Below, piece by piece: positions 1 to 9,637 of a stretch of DNA of 64,000 bases. This DNA comes from Methanoculleus thermophilus (GTDB lineage: Archaea > Halobacteriota > Methanomicrobia > Methanomicrobiales > Methanoculleaceae). Both the position numbers and the translations under genes were made by a program. Where the stretch lies: the NCBI RefSeq assembly GCF_001571405.1, contig NZ_BCNX01000006.1:248001-312000 (forward strand), in the 5' to 3' direction. Within the stretch, counting starts at the first letter, position 1. Every line of letters begins with the position of its first letter. The notes under the pieces were generated by a model, which was not told the DNA's origin, searched no databases, and saw nothing but the letters and a program-made list of their open reading frames with translations.

Positions 1-2095
1 TATCCCGGACACCAAGGTTCGCGAGCGCTGCCATATACTCGTCTTTTACGTTGATCTTGATCTTCTGGAGGCAGACCGTCGAGACACCGCACCGGGGGCA
101 GAGGTCTTTCCCGATATCCTGCCCGCACTTCGGGCACCGGAGGATCGGGACCGTGTGCGTCCCGCACGTACAGAGGTTCTTATAGGTGTGTGCGCCGCAG
201 GCGGGGCAGCGCCGCTCCCCGACCTCAACCTCAATCACTCCGCCGTCGGTGTTGGACCGTGGTTTTGAGGTGCAGGCGGCCTGGAACGATCGGCGTGCGC
301 CACCATCGTCGCCGATCGGAAAGAGCGAGTGCGGCGGCGGTTTCATCTCCCGCGGCTTTGACTTCCCCGGCCGTCCCATCCGCCCGCCGACCCGGGTGCC
401 CGCCCTCGATCGCAGGGTAAAGCCCGAGAGGTGCATCACGAGGTCCATGGAGTTCTCCATCGGGGCGTCCTGCCACGTCGGCCGCTTTTCAAGTTGGAGC
501 GTGAGCCCCAGACACGCAAGGAGGACAAGGTACTCCTTGATTGCGATGCAGTCGCCAGAGAGGTGGTGGGGGACCAGGAGTTCCTCGAGGATCGCTTTGA
601 CCTCCACGCTGTTAGGGACCAGCAGCACCCCGTCCTCGATCCTCCCTTCGGCGCTGATCCGGTCGGCAAGGAGGGCGATATCGGCCGGGGCGATATCGTC
701 CCACATGTAGGTATAGTCGGGGTGGAGCGGAATCCCGTCGAGCGCGAACTCTATCGCCTCGAGTTCGTTTTCGGGGTGGCGGGGGCCGCCTTCAAGCCGC
801 CACCACTCCTCGCAGTAACTGGGAGGCATCAGCGGGTGGTTGTTCTCCATGAACTCCCCGAAACTGATCAGGATCTCGCCGACGTCCAGGATCTCCTCGA
901 CCTGATCAGCGATCCGCTTCGCCTCCTCCTCGTCGTCCACCCGGCGGACCTCACCGCTCCGGAGTTTGACCGTCGGACCCTGGATCGAGTCCACCGGTAC
1001 GATCCCGGCAGCCTTTCCCGGGCGTTCGACCTTCATCTGGGTCCCGACCGCGAGGAAGTCCCCGAGGATGTGCATCGTCGCAGGGTTCAGGCCCGCGGCC
1101 GCAAACCCGGTGTTTCGCGCCCGGCCGAGGCGCAGCCGGAACCCGCCCTTGCGCATCGGATACGAAAAGACCGGGCGGCCGCCGATCAGGTCGCGGATGT
1201 ACTTGTCTTTCGGCTTGATCGCGGCGCTCGCATCATCGTCCCCGCTCTTTGCCGATGCGCCGCCGCTGATCAGGTCCTCGAGCCAGTCCCAGCCCTGCAT
1301 CTTCATCTTCCGGACGTTCTTTAAGATCTTCGGGGCCTTCAGGGCCAGCCCTTCCGCGACGACGAGCGCCATCCCGCCCCGGACGGTGTTCGTCTCCACC
1401 CGCTCCAGGTTCCGGTAGCCGCTCACCTCCTGCTGCTCGGTCGGTTCGCCGTCGATACAGACCGGGCAGTTCTCGATGATCATCCGGAGTTCCTTTTCGC
1501 TCGGGAGATACTGCAGGCTCATGATGCTGTTATACTGCCGGATCTCCTCGATGTAGCGCTCCACCTCCTCAGGGCGGGGGATGTAACGGTTGATCCCGAG
1601 GGCCTGGCGGACGTAGTCGCCCACCAGCACGGAGAGCGCCTGCGCCGTCCCTCCGGCGCTCCGGATAGGGCCTGCGTAGTAGATCTTCAGATACTCCGTC
1701 CCGTCGTCGTTCTTCCCGAGACCGACCTTCGCGATCCCCTCCGTCGGCGCGGCCACCACACCCTCGGTCAGGAGTGCCATCGCCGCCCGGATAGCGTGAT
1801 CGAGGATCTCCTCAGGCGTCGTCTCGCCGAACTTCCGTGCCACAAAATCGTCGCCGATGCGGAGCGCCACCTCTTCCCGGGACATCTCCTGCTCGAGTTC
1901 CCGTATCCTCGCTGCAATTCCTTTGTAGCCGAGGAGCGCCTCCACGCGGTCGGCGAGGTCGCTTGCTATCGGGATCTCGATCTCCGTTCTCGGGTCGAGT
2001 CCGCGAGCCCGCGCGGCAGCGGCGATCTGCATCGCAGACTCAAGCCCCGCCTCGAGGTTGGCGAGGTATTGAGCGATAGCAGGTGAGACCTCCAT
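1..2095 (-). CDS. polC: DNA polymerase D large subunit (DP2), 3'-truncated by window edge
   Basis: About 698 residues are visible, beginning [17 protein letters not shown]; the C-terminal catalytic half lies beyond the left edge. This is the large, polymerase-bearing subunit of the archaeal replicative family D polymerase, which works with the DP1 exonuclease subunit and PCNA. Recognisable stretches are [20 protein letters not shown] near residue 140 and [16 protein letters not shown] near residue 410. The visible part ends in a cysteine-rich region with repeated CPxCG-type pairs (around residues 650-690), a zinc-binding feature of the family. The ATG at 2095 is the natural start; no longer frame is open upstream. 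It is the last gene of a minus-strand run. No intein is visible in this part, but later insertion sites are outside the window. Confidence 0.95.
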   Translation of the reverse strand, partial: MEVSPAIAQYLANLEAGLESAMQIAAAARARGLDPRTEIEIPIASDLADRVEALLGYKGIAARIRELEQEMSREEVALRIGDDFVARKFGETTPEEILDHAIRAAMALLTEGVVAAPTEGIAKVGLGKNDDGTEYLKIYYAGPIRSAGGTAQALSVLVGDYVRQALGINRYIPRPEEVERYIEEIRQYNSIMSLQYLPSEKELRMIIENCPVCIDGEPTEQQEVSGYRNLERVETNTVRGGMALVVAEGLALKAPKILKNVRKMKMQGWDWLEDLISGGASAKSGDDDASAAIKPKDKYIRDLIGGRPVFSYPMRKGGFRLRLGRARNTGFAAAGLNPATMHILGDFLAVGTQMKVERPGKAAGIVPVDSIQGPTVKLRSGEVRRVDDEEEAKRIADQVEEILDVGEILISFGEFMENNHPLMPPSYCEEWWRLEGGPRHPENELEAIEFALDGIPLHPDYTYMWDDIAPADIALLADRISAEGRIEDGVLLVPNSVEVKAILEELLVPHHLSGDCIAIKEYLVLLACLGLTLQLEKRPTWQDAPMENSMDLVMHLSGFTLRSRAGTRVGGRMGRPGKSKPREMKPPPHSLFPIGDDGGARRSFQAACTSKPRSNTDGGVIEVEVGERRCPACGAHTYKNLCTCGTHTVPILRCPKCGQDIGKDLCPRCGVSTVCLQKIKINVKDEYMAALANLGVRD

Positions 2096-2190
2096 ACATC
2101 ACTGTATGGGCCCTTCATGCATTTAGAAGGCTCGGGGTCGAGTGAGATGGTCGGTCAGAATGTAACTTTTGCCGGATCATCGATCCCCTC

Positions 2191-4068
2191 TTATACATCC
2201 TCCGCCGCTTCCAGGGCGAAGAGGATGGCTGATCCCGATCCGTCTCCCGCATTCCAGGCCCAGACCTGCCCTCCATGCCGCTCGACGATCCGTCTGCAGA
2301 TGGCGAGGTCAAGACCGGGGGTCTCGAGGTCGCGGTGGGAGGAATCGGCAGTGAAAACCTCATCAAAGACGCGTTCGAACTGATCCCGGGTCAATCCGGC
2401 TCCGGTGTTGCTTACCGCGACGATCACGACCCCGCGGTCGCGGGCGGCGGTAATGCTGATGGTCCCTGTCCCGTTCGGCATACCCCTGACGGCGTTGGCG
2501 ATCAGGTTGTCGAAGACCTCGGTAAGGAGGACCCGGTCGGCCCTGACGGTGATCTCCGCCGGGATGCTGGTGTCGACCGTTATGGCCTTCGCCCCGAAGG
2601 GGACGGTGTAGTTTCGGAGAATCGTGTTCAGTTCGGTGCGCAGGTTCAGCGCCTCAAGTTCGAGCTCGATATTCGAGGTGTTCATGCGGGCCAGTTTCAG
2701 TGTCTTCTCGACCAGGTCTTTCATGTAGTTGACGTTGCCGCCGATGATCCCGAGGAGGCGCCGGAGAGCCGGGTCCTGCTCAAGCTGGAGGATCCGGGGC
2801 ATGAGCGCGACCAGGGAGACCAGCGGAGCCTTGAGGTCGTGGCCGAGTTGCGATATGAACTCGTTCTTCTGGTCAAGAAGCCTCTCCACATCGGCAGTCC
2901 GTTCTCTTACCGCGGCGTCGAGGTCCCGGTTGATGGTGGAGAGCTCGTCCCGCAACATCTCCAGTTCCTGGTTCTTCGCCTGGAGGTTCTTTGCAAACTC
3001 TTCAAGCGCTTTCTCCGTCTGCACGCGCCCGGTGATCTCGACACCGAGCTGCAGCATCAGGTTCGACCCGTCCGTATCGGTGAACGGGTAGGCGTGAACC
3101 TCGTAGACCCTCCCGTCCGAATGCCTCCACGTCCACTGTTGTGGAATCTTACGGGAAAAGACCAGCGAACCACGGCAGGGATCGCATGGCACAAGAGAGG
3201 CTTGCTGCACCATGTAGCAGGGCCGCCCCTCCGGCTCGCCGAACGTCTCTCGAAACGCCCGGTTGACGAACTGGAACATGTGGTCCTCTCCCTGCAATGT
3301 GACATAGGCGGGAAGGGTGTCCAGGACCGAGAAGAGGCGGGAGCGTTCAGCGTTCAGGATCGCTTCCATCTCTTTGTATCGGGTGATCTCTGAGATCCGG
3401 CAGGCGACTGTGGCGCGATCGAGGCAGAGTCCCGATATGGCGAACCAGCGGGAGACGCCGTTCCGGTCAAGAAACTGCGTCTCGATGACCGCGACCTGCT
3501 CGCCAGGTTCCGCCATGGCAATGAACCGCTTGCGGTCTTCGGTGCAGGGCCAGATCCGCGATATCGGCATGTTCTTGAGTTCGTCGTGCGTATAGCCCAG
3601 TGCCTCTGCGAACTCACGGTTCGCGTCTGCAATTGCACCGTCTTTACGCCTGAGAAGGAACGCTCCTCCGGGCCCCCTCACCATGCCTTCCCGCCGCCGG
3701 GCCCGTTCGCGGGTCGAGTACCCGAGGGTTGAAGCGATCGAGGCGAGAGCAATCATGCCGACGAAGGGGAGGAGCGCCGCGAAGATAGGTGCAGCCGTCT
3801 CGGGGTATGCACGGAGCGACCCGACACCGAGCGAGGCGAGCCCGAGCAGGGTGGCTGCGATGATTCCCTTCTCATGGTAGTGGTAACCGGCAAGTATGGC
3901 GGAGATGAAGAGGAGGGGCCAGAGGATGAGGCTTGTTGCGGGGGACTCCACGAGGGCGGCGGTAATGACCGAAGTAACCGAGATCCCTACAATCAATACC
4001 GCCCGGGGGTTCCCGGAAAGCCCCTCCCACAGGACCCGGATGGGCTGTTCAACCGCATGAGGTGCCAT
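2191..4068 (-). CDS. membrane PAS-PAS sensor histidine kinase
   Basis: A 625-residue sensor kinase. The N-terminus has about four hydrophobic segments (residues 24-40, 46-62, 68-86, 93-115). PAS-like domains follow at about 133-232 and 240-352, then a coiled coil at 350-405, the H-box SQLGHDLKAPLVSL with phospho-acceptor His410, and an ATPase domain. The N-box DNLIANAVRGM is intact. The G1 motif reads NTGAGL where DxGxG is usual, and the G2 region reads GLDLAICRRIVERHGG, so ATP binding may be weakened. The second PAS has a cysteine cluster (Cys284, Cys295, Cys298, ending CDPC), a pattern seen in other PAS domains that may bind metal. There is no receiver domain and no adjacent response regulator. 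It follows two HEAT-repeat genes on the same strand, 27 bases after the second, which suggests one operon. The sensed signal is unknown. Confidence 0.88.
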   Translation of the reverse strand: MAPHAVEQPIRVLWEGLSGNPRAVLIVGISVTSVITAALVESPATSLILWPLLFISAILAGYHYHEKGIIAATLLGLASLGVGSLRAYPETAAPIFAALLPFVGMIALASIASTLGYSTRERARRREGMVRGPGGAFLLRRKDGAIADANREFAEALGYTHDELKNMPISRIWPCTEDRKRFIAMAEPGEQVAVIETQFLDRNGVSRWFAISGLCLDRATVACRISEITRYKEMEAILNAERSRLFSVLDTLPAYVTLQGEDHMFQFVNRAFRETFGEPEGRPCYMVQQASLVPCDPCRGSLVFSRKIPQQWTWRHSDGRVYEVHAYPFTDTDGSNLMLQLGVEITGRVQTEKALEEFAKNLQAKNQELEMLRDELSTINRDLDAAVRERTADVERLLDQKNEFISQLGHDLKAPLVSLVALMPRILQLEQDPALRRLLGIIGGNVNYMKDLVEKTLKLARMNTSNIELELEALNLRTELNTILRNYTVPFGAKAITVDTSIPAEITVRADRVLLTEVFDNLIANAVRGMPNGTGTISITAARDRGVVIVAVSNTGAGLTRDQFERVFDEVFTADSSHRDLETPGLDLAICRRIVERHGGQVWAWNAGDGSGSAILFALEAAEDV

Positions 4069-4095
4069 CAGACTCAGTGTCTGAGGGCTTTTGGA

Positions 4096-4641
4096 TCATT
4101 TATGCTTCGCGGATCGCCCCGTACCTCTGCTCTTCTCCAGAGCTTCGGTGAGGGGCCCGGCGCCGGGCTCTCCCATCTTCCAGAGAAGAAGGGCTGCTCG
4201 CTCCTGCGTCTCCGGGTCAGGGCTCTTCATCAACTGGAGGAGCGGCTCAACTGCCGGCTCACCAATCCGGCAGAGGGCAACTGCGGCGAACGGCTGGAGA
4301 TCCGGATCGGCGTTCCTGACGATATCGATGAGGGGATCTACCGCGGCCTCCCCGATCGTCACCAGAGCTGCTGTGGCGTAGCGCAGGAAGTCCCGGTCTT
4401 TCTCAGCGCGCAGGGCTGCGAAAATGGGGCCGATTGCAGGTTTGCCGATCTGTGAGAGCGCGCGAGCGGCGTACCACCGGAGATCATTGTCCCCCTCCTT
4501 CATTGCGGCGATGAGCGGCTCGACCGCCGCTTCTCCCATCATCCCAAGCTCGGCGGTCGCCGCCCGGCGTCTTTCGAGAGGGCCCCGCCGGAGGTCGGCG
4601 ATCAGTTCATCAATCCGGGTATCAGCAGTCATAGCGTTCAT
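4096..4641 (-). CDS. soluble HEAT-repeat protein
   Basis: 181 residues made almost entirely of PBS-lyase-type HEAT repeats of about 31 residues. Each carries a motif such as AAxALxxIGxPAVxPLIxxL, and about five repeats can be counted. No signal peptide or catalytic motif is visible. Such repeats form an alpha-solenoid used for protein-protein contacts. It lies 17 bases after a larger membrane-anchored HEAT protein and 27 bases before the PAS histidine kinase, all on the minus strand. A scaffold or adaptor role in that signalling unit is an inference. The ATG at 4641 is chosen because AAGGA lies just upstream; an in-frame ATG at 4632 is possible. Confidence 0.8.
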   Translation of the reverse strand: MNAMTADTRIDELIADLRRGPLERRRAATAELGMMGEAAVEPLIAAMKEGDNDLRWYAARALSQIGKPAIGPIFAALRAEKDRDFLRYATAALVTIGEAAVDPLIDIVRNADPDLQPFAAVALCRIGEPAVEPLLQLMKSPDPETQERAALLLWKMGEPGAGPLTEALEKSRGTGRSAKHK

Positions 4642-4658
4642 GTGTTCCTTCGCGGGTG

Positions 4659-5858
4659 TTAACTCTTCCTGATGCTGCCAAGCGCCTCCCGGGCCGCCTC
4701 GCGCACTTCCGTTCGCTCATCCTGCAGTGCCATGATCAGGCCATCAACAGATCTGGCGTCACCTATCTCCCCGAGGGCCGTTGCTGCTCCCGCACGGATG
4801 CGCCAGTCATCATCCCGGAGCGCCGCAATAAGCGGGGCCGTGGTCCCCTCCCCAATCCGGCCGAGCGCGGCGATCCCCCCCTTGCGGAGCAACTCGTCGT
4901 CCGTCCGGAGCGCGGCAAGAAGCGCGGGGACGGCGGTCTCCCCGATATCCCCAAGTGCACTCGCGGCCCGCTCCCGAACCCCCTCATCGGGGTCAAGAAG
5001 CGACCCGATGAGGACGGCAACGGCCTCTTCACCCCCGATCTTTCCAAGCGCCAACGCCGCCCCCTGCCGGACGCGCCCGTTTTTGGAGCGAAGAGCCGTG
5101 ATAAGCAGATCCCGTGCAGGCTCGCCGATCGCAGAGAGCGCGAGGGCCGCGCGGCTCCGGACATAGGAGTCCTCGTCGTCGAGCGCCTCCATCAGCGCCG
5201 GGACCGCCGCAGGATCACCGATATCCCCGAGAGCGACTGCAGCCATCCACCGAACATCGACGCTCTCGCTTTTCAGGCTCTCCGTGAGCGGCCCAACGGC
5301 GGGAGGACCCAGTTTTCCGAGCGCCTCTGCCGCCTTCCAGCGGACGCCGCTCTCGGGATCCGTGAGGAGGGCGGCAAGCGGTCCGACCGCTGCCGGATCT
5401 CCGGCATCGCCGAGGCATCCGGCAGCCTGATAGCGAGTATCCGGGTCTCTGCTTCTGAGTCGGGCGATTTGTCGTTGTATGTTGCGGTTGCACGCGGGTG
5501 TGCCCGGCTCGCCGATGCGGAAGTGCAGGCCGTCGGCACGCCGTTGCGCGGCGAGATCGAAGAGGTAGCCAAGGACGTACGAGACGACGACGAGGAGCCC
5601 CGCACGCACGAGAGTACTTGCCCCTGCGTCCCCGATGATGTAATCGAGGGCGATATGGAGGGATGCAATCAGGATCCCCAGGTATACTGCTTGCCTCCGA
5701 TACCAGAACGCGGCAGGGATGAGCACGAGGTAGAAGAGATCGGCGTACTCAAGACCGTTCCCGGAGAGCAGGTGTGTCGCTGTCTCAAGGATGACGATGA
5801 TCCCGGTGGCAAGGACAATGATCGCAAGTCTGCCCCATGCCGTTTCTGTGAGCCTCAT
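4659..5858 (-). CDS. membrane-anchored HEAT-repeat protein
   Basis: 399 residues. The first roughly 110 are hydrophobic, with three or four predicted transmembrane helices (around 12-32, 40-52, 57-74, 83-103). A short linker leads to about eight consecutive 31-residue HEAT repeats with recurring ALGxIGxPAAVxxL patterns. The repeats are likely cytoplasmic. It is the first gene of the apparent operon with the small HEAT protein and the PAS histidine kinase. The family gives no enzymatic role; a membrane docking platform is an inference. The high similarity among its own repeats suggests recent internal duplication. Confidence 0.8.
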   Translation of the reverse strand: MRLTETAWGRLAIIVLATGIIVILETATHLLSGNGLEYADLFYLVLIPAAFWYRRQAVYLGILIASLHIALDYIIGDAGASTLVRAGLLVVVSYVLGYLFDLAAQRRADGLHFRIGEPGTPACNRNIQRQIARLRSRDPDTRYQAAGCLGDAGDPAAVGPLAALLTDPESGVRWKAAEALGKLGPPAVGPLTESLKSESVDVRWMAAVALGDIGDPAAVPALMEALDDEDSYVRSRAALALSAIGEPARDLLITALRSKNGRVRQGAALALGKIGGEEAVAVLIGSLLDPDEGVRERAASALGDIGETAVPALLAALRTDDELLRKGGIAALGRIGEGTTAPLIAALRDDDWRIRAGAATALGEIGDARSVDGLIMALQDERTEVREAAREALGSIRKS

Positions 5859-5948
5859 CCCTCATGAAAAGAGGTGCCGGCCGCCCTGATAAAATCATGT
5901 GATGGGCGGTTATGGGCGGCCGGGAGGCTGCATCCCGCCCGGTTAGCC

Positions 5949-6503
5949 TTACCGCTGCTCTGCCGCCGCAGTTTTCGCTTTCCCGCCGCCGACCTCTTCG
6001 AGTTTGGCTAGCGAGGCCTCAATGAACGCGGGAATATCGTCCGGCTTACGGCTCGAGACCAGGTTCCTATCCACCACGACGTCCCGGTCGATATACTCCG
6101 CACCGGCGTTCTTGATATCCTGGATGATGGACTTCCAGCCGGTGATCTTTCGGCCCCTGATCACCTGTGCGGTGATCAGGAGCTGCGGCGCGTGGCATAT
6201 GGCAAAGACTGGTTTGTCGCTCTCGACGAACCGCCGCACGAACTCGACGGGCGCATCGTGGGCCCGGAGTTTGTCGGGCGAGTATCCGCCGGGTATGAAG
6301 AGCGCATCAAACTCGTCCGGCGATACATCCGAGGCGGCCCGGTCGATCGTGACCGGTGTCTGCTCCTTCTTCCCGTGCACGGTCTCGCCCTGGGTGAGGC
6401 CCACATGGACAAGGTTATGTCCGGCCTTCCGAAACGCCTCCGCCGGCTGCGTATACTCGACGTCCTCAAACATATCCGTGATCAGGACCGCTATCCTGCT
6501 CAT
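5949..6503 (-). CDS. DJ-1/PfpI family protein (class I glutamine amidotransferase-like)
   Basis: 184 residues starting MSRIAVLITDMFEDVEY. This is a full-length member of the PfpI/YhbO branch of the DJ-1 superfamily, which includes proteins described as intracellular proteases or as deglycases/glyoxalases. The nucleophile elbow is visible as FAICHAPQLL with the conserved Cys-His pair, and FIPGGYSPDKLR forms the oxyanion/glutamate region. The start at 6503 rather than further upstream is set by a strong ribosome site (GGAGGAAAGGTG) directly before this ATG. It is divergent from the P-type ATPase gene. Substrate cannot be told from sequence. Confidence 0.9.
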   Translation of the reverse strand: MSRIAVLITDMFEDVEYTQPAEAFRKAGHNLVHVGLTQGETVHGKKEQTPVTIDRAASDVSPDEFDALFIPGGYSPDKLRAHDAPVEFVRRFVESDKPVFAICHAPQLLITAQVIRGRKITGWKSIIQDIKNAGAEYIDRDVVVDRNLVSSRKPDDIPAFIEASLAKLEEVGGGKAKTAAAEQR

Positions 6504-6645
6504 CACCTTTCCTCCTTGGGCCGGGCAGATGCCCGGCACCGGATCAACTCGGCCGTGAGATAATAAGTTTGCCGGGCTGGATGCCGATCCTGGAGTTCCC
6601 CGTCATAGCCGTCGTTGCGGTCTTCTTGGTGATACCGAAACGATC

Positions 6646-6662
6646 TCTATACTTTTTTATAG
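6646..6662 (+). promoter_or_regulatory. TATA box for the P-type ATPase gene
   Basis: The stretch CTATACTTTTTTATA lies about 25-35 bases upstream of the ATPase ATG (6685). At usual archaeal TATA-to-start spacing, transcription would begin only a few bases before the start codon. No ribosome site precedes the ATG, so a near-leaderless mRNA is likely. Confidence 0.55.
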
Positions 6663-6684
6663 ACCGGCACAAAATCGGGAATAT

Positions 6685-9420
6685 ATGGGCGTGTTGGACC
6701 GGGAGGCGGGAGAGGCTTCGATCGCCGAAGAAGGGCCTCTGCCCGACTGGCACACTCTCATGAGAGAGGAGATCGAGCAGCGACTCGGCACCGGTCCATC
6801 CGGCTTGAGCACCGAGGAAGTGGAGGCGCGACTGGAGCGCTACGGCCCAAACGTCCTCCAGAGAGAAGCCCGTGAGACTCGTCTTACGGTCTTTCTGCGG
6901 CAGTTCAAGAGCGTCTTGATCATCATCCTGATCATCGCCGCAGCGGTCTCGTTCCTCGTCGGCGAGGCAATCGATGCATTTGCTATTCTCATTATCGTTG
7001 CATTGAATGCCGTACTCGGTTTTTCCCAGGAGTGGCAGGCAGGAGAGGCGATCGAGGCGCTCAAAAAGCTGCTTGTCCAGCATGCCGTGGTCGTTCGCGG
7101 TGGAGAGCGGCGGGAGATCGATGCCTCCGGGATCGTTCCGGGAGACATCGTCGTCGTTGAGATGGGGGAACGGGTGCCTGCCGACCTCTTCATCATCGAG
7201 GCGACGTCGCTCCAGGTGGACGAGGCGCCATTGACGGGCGAGTCATCCCCGGTCAACAAAGCGCCGGGGTCGCTTCCTCCCGAGACTCCGCTTGCCGAGC
7301 GGAGCAACATGGCTTTTGCGGGCACGACGGTGGTCAACGGCCGTGGATACGGGATCGCGGTCGCCACGGGGATGAAGACCGAATTCGGGAAGATCGCCGG
7401 CCTCTCCCAGCAGGTTGCGGATGTGACGACGCCGCTTGCACGGCAGATGGACCGGCTCGGCCGCGACCTCGGGCTGATTGCCATCGGTATAGCGGTTCTC
7501 GTCGTCATCGTCGGTCTCCTGCAGCAGCGTGGGTTCCTGGAGATGTTTTTGATCGGCGTCTCGCTCGCGGTGGCGGTGATCCCCGAGGGTCTCCCGGCGG
7601 TCGTGACGCTGACGCTCGCTCTCGGCATCAAGAGTATGATGCGGAGAAACTGCCTGATCCGCCACCTCCCCGCGTCGGAGACGCTCGGTGCGGTCTCGGT
7701 GATCTGCACGGACAAGACGGGAACCCTCACCCGGAACGAGATGACGGTCGTCCGGGTGAGGACGCCGGGGGAGGAGGTCACGGTGACCGGGGCCGGATAT
7801 GCCCCGGAAGGCGAGTTCCTCGTCGGGGAGAGAACCATCGACCCTCTTGCGGATCCGGGGCTCCGGCAGTATCTCCGCACCGTCCTCCTCTGCAACCACG
7901 CGACCCTCGCTCTCGAGGAAGGCGGGTGGCGGATCTTTGGCACCCCGACCGAAGGGGCGCTCGTCGTCGCGGCGGCAAAGGCCGGCCTCTCCCGGGATGA
8001 CGCCCCGGAGACGGTAAAGGAGTTCTCGTTCAACTCCACCCGGAAGCGTATGACGATCATCTACCGTGAGGACGAGGGTGACGTTGCCTATGTGAAAGGA
8101 GCGCCGGAAGTGCTCCTCTCCCTCTCGTCCCGGGCTCTCCTGGCCGGTTCGGTCGTGCCGCTCACAGAGGATCTTCGCGCCAAACTTCTTGCCGAGATCG
8201 AGGAATACGCATCGCAGGGGCTCCGATTGCTCGGAGCGGCATACCGCCCGCTCCCCGCGGGCCTTGAGTGGACCGAGGATTCGGTTGAGCAGGACCTGAT
8301 CTTTCTTGGGTTTGCCGGGATCGTCGATCCACCGCGCCCGGAGGCGGCGGAGGCGATCCGGCTCTGCAAGAGCGCCGGGATAGACGTGATCATGATCACG
8401 GGCGACAACCCGCTGACCGCGTATACCATCGCCAAGAACCTCGGCCTCTCGAGCGAAGGAGCGCTGACCGGGGCCGATCTCGAGTCTATGAGCGATGAGG
8501 ACCTTGAGCGGCGTCTCCGGACGACGAAGGTCCTCTCCCGGGTCACGGCGGAGCATAAACTCCGGGTGATCGATGTTCTCTCCAAAGACCAGGCGGTCAT
8601 CGCCATGACCGGCGACGGCGTCAACGATGCACCAGCACTAAAGAAAGCAAGCATCGGGATAGCCATGGGGATCAAGGGAACGGACGTGGCGAAGGAGTCA
8701 AGCGACATGGTGCTCGTGGACGACAACTTCGCAAGCATCGTCGCCGGCGTCGAGGAGGGACGGCGGGAGTACGACAACATCTCCCGGTTCACCCGCTATC
8801 TCCTCTCCTCGAACGTCGGGGAACTCGTCGCGATCGTCGGGGGGATCCTCCTCGGCCTGCCCCTCATCCTCATCCCCGTCCAGATTCTCTGGATAAACCT
8901 CGTCACCGACGGCCTTACAGCCCTTGCTCTCGGCCTTGAGCCTGCCGAGCGGGACGTCATGCAGAGAAAGCCGCGCGATCCGGGAGAGGCCATCCTCACA
9001 CGGAGCGCATATCTTGTCATCTCCATCCTCGGGATATGGCTCGGTCTTCTGACCATCTATGTATTCTCCGGCCTCTATGAGATCGACCTCGACCGTGCAC
9101 GGACGATGGCGTTCACCGGGCTTATCATATTCGAACTCTACAACGTGCTGAACTTCCGGTCGTTTCGGTTCCCGCTCCACCAGATCGGGTTCTTCTCAAA
9201 CCCCACCCTGCTCCTTGCGATCCTCGGGGGTCTCGCTCTCCAGGCAGTGGTCGTCTACGTCCCTATCTTCAACACCTTCCTCGGGACCGCGCCGCTCACC
9301 CTGGCCGACTGGGGTCTGCTTGCACTCCTCGGCCTGCCGGTCCTGATCGCGGGAGAGGCCTACAAGGTCATCCGGCTGCGGGCCGGAAAGGGGGCCGAAG
9401 CCCCTCCCGTTCCGGCCTGA
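6685..9420 (+). CDS. P-type Ca2+-transporting ATPase (P2 type)
   Basis: 911 residues, typical for a PMR1/SERCA-like cation pump that moves Ca2+ across the cytoplasmic membrane at the cost of ATP. Visible landmarks are the N-terminal cation ATPase domain, LTGESSPVNK in the actuator domain, the phosphorylation site DKTGTLT (Asp343) and GDGVNDAP (about 643-650). The ion-binding segments match SERCA closely: PEGLPAVVT in M4, SSNVGELVAI in M5, and WINLVTDGLTALALG in M6 with the Asn/Asp pair. This makes Ca2+ more likely than Na+/K+ or Mg2+, though Mn2+ cannot be excluded. About ten transmembrane helices are expected. It appears to be monocistronic, with an ion permease gene following 217 bases later. 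Confidence 0.92.
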   Translation: MGVLDREAGEASIAEEGPLPDWHTLMREEIEQRLGTGPSGLSTEEVEARLERYGPNVLQREARETRLTVFLRQFKSVLIIILIIAAAVSFLVGEAIDAFAILIIVALNAVLGFSQEWQAGEAIEALKKLLVQHAVVVRGGERREIDASGIVPGDIVVVEMGERVPADLFIIEATSLQVDEAPLTGESSPVNKAPGSLPPETPLAERSNMAFAGTTVVNGRGYGIAVATGMKTEFGKIAGLSQQVADVTTPLARQMDRLGRDLGLIAIGIAVLVVIVGLLQQRGFLEMFLIGVSLAVAVIPEGLPAVVTLTLALGIKSMMRRNCLIRHLPASETLGAVSVICTDKTGTLTRNEMTVVRVRTPGEEVTVTGAGYAPEGEFLVGERTIDPLADPGLRQYLRTVLLCNHATLALEEGGWRIFGTPTEGALVVAAAKAGLSRDDAPETVKEFSFNSTRKRMTIIYREDEGDVAYVKGAPEVLLSLSSRALLAGSVVPLTEDLRAKLLAEIEEYASQGLRLLGAAYRPLPAGLEWTEDSVEQDLIFLGFAGIVDPPRPEAAEAIRLCKSAGIDVIMITGDNPLTAYTIAKNLGLSSEGALTGADLESMSDEDLERRLRTTKVLSRVTAEHKLRVIDVLSKDQAVIAMTGDGVNDAPALKKASIGIAMGIKGTDVAKESSDMVLVDDNFASIVAGVEEGRREYDNISRFTRYLLSSNVGELVAIVGGILLGLPLILIPVQILWINLVTDGLTALALGLEPAERDVMQRKPRDPGEAILTRSAYLVISILGIWLGLLTIYVFSGLYEIDLDRARTMAFTGLIIFELYNVLNFRSFRFPLHQIGFFSNPTLLLAILGGLALQAVVVYVPIFNTFLGTAPLTLADWGLLALLGLPVLIAGEAYKVIRLRAGKGAEAPPVPA

Positions 9421-9637
9421 GCCTATTTACTTAAAAATCCTGCCGAACCCGGGTTTTGCTCTTCCGGAATGGCGGGTTTGCCTTTACGAGGGCAGAGCAG
9501 ACCGGCATGATTATAGGAAGACCGTGCCTACTTGAATTTTACAGTCTGACCTTCTTGGGGAGTTCTATGTTTGTCCTTCAGTCTCTCTCAACGTGTCATG
9601 CCAAACTGGGTTCCTACCGTTGCCGGGGTGGCGGATC

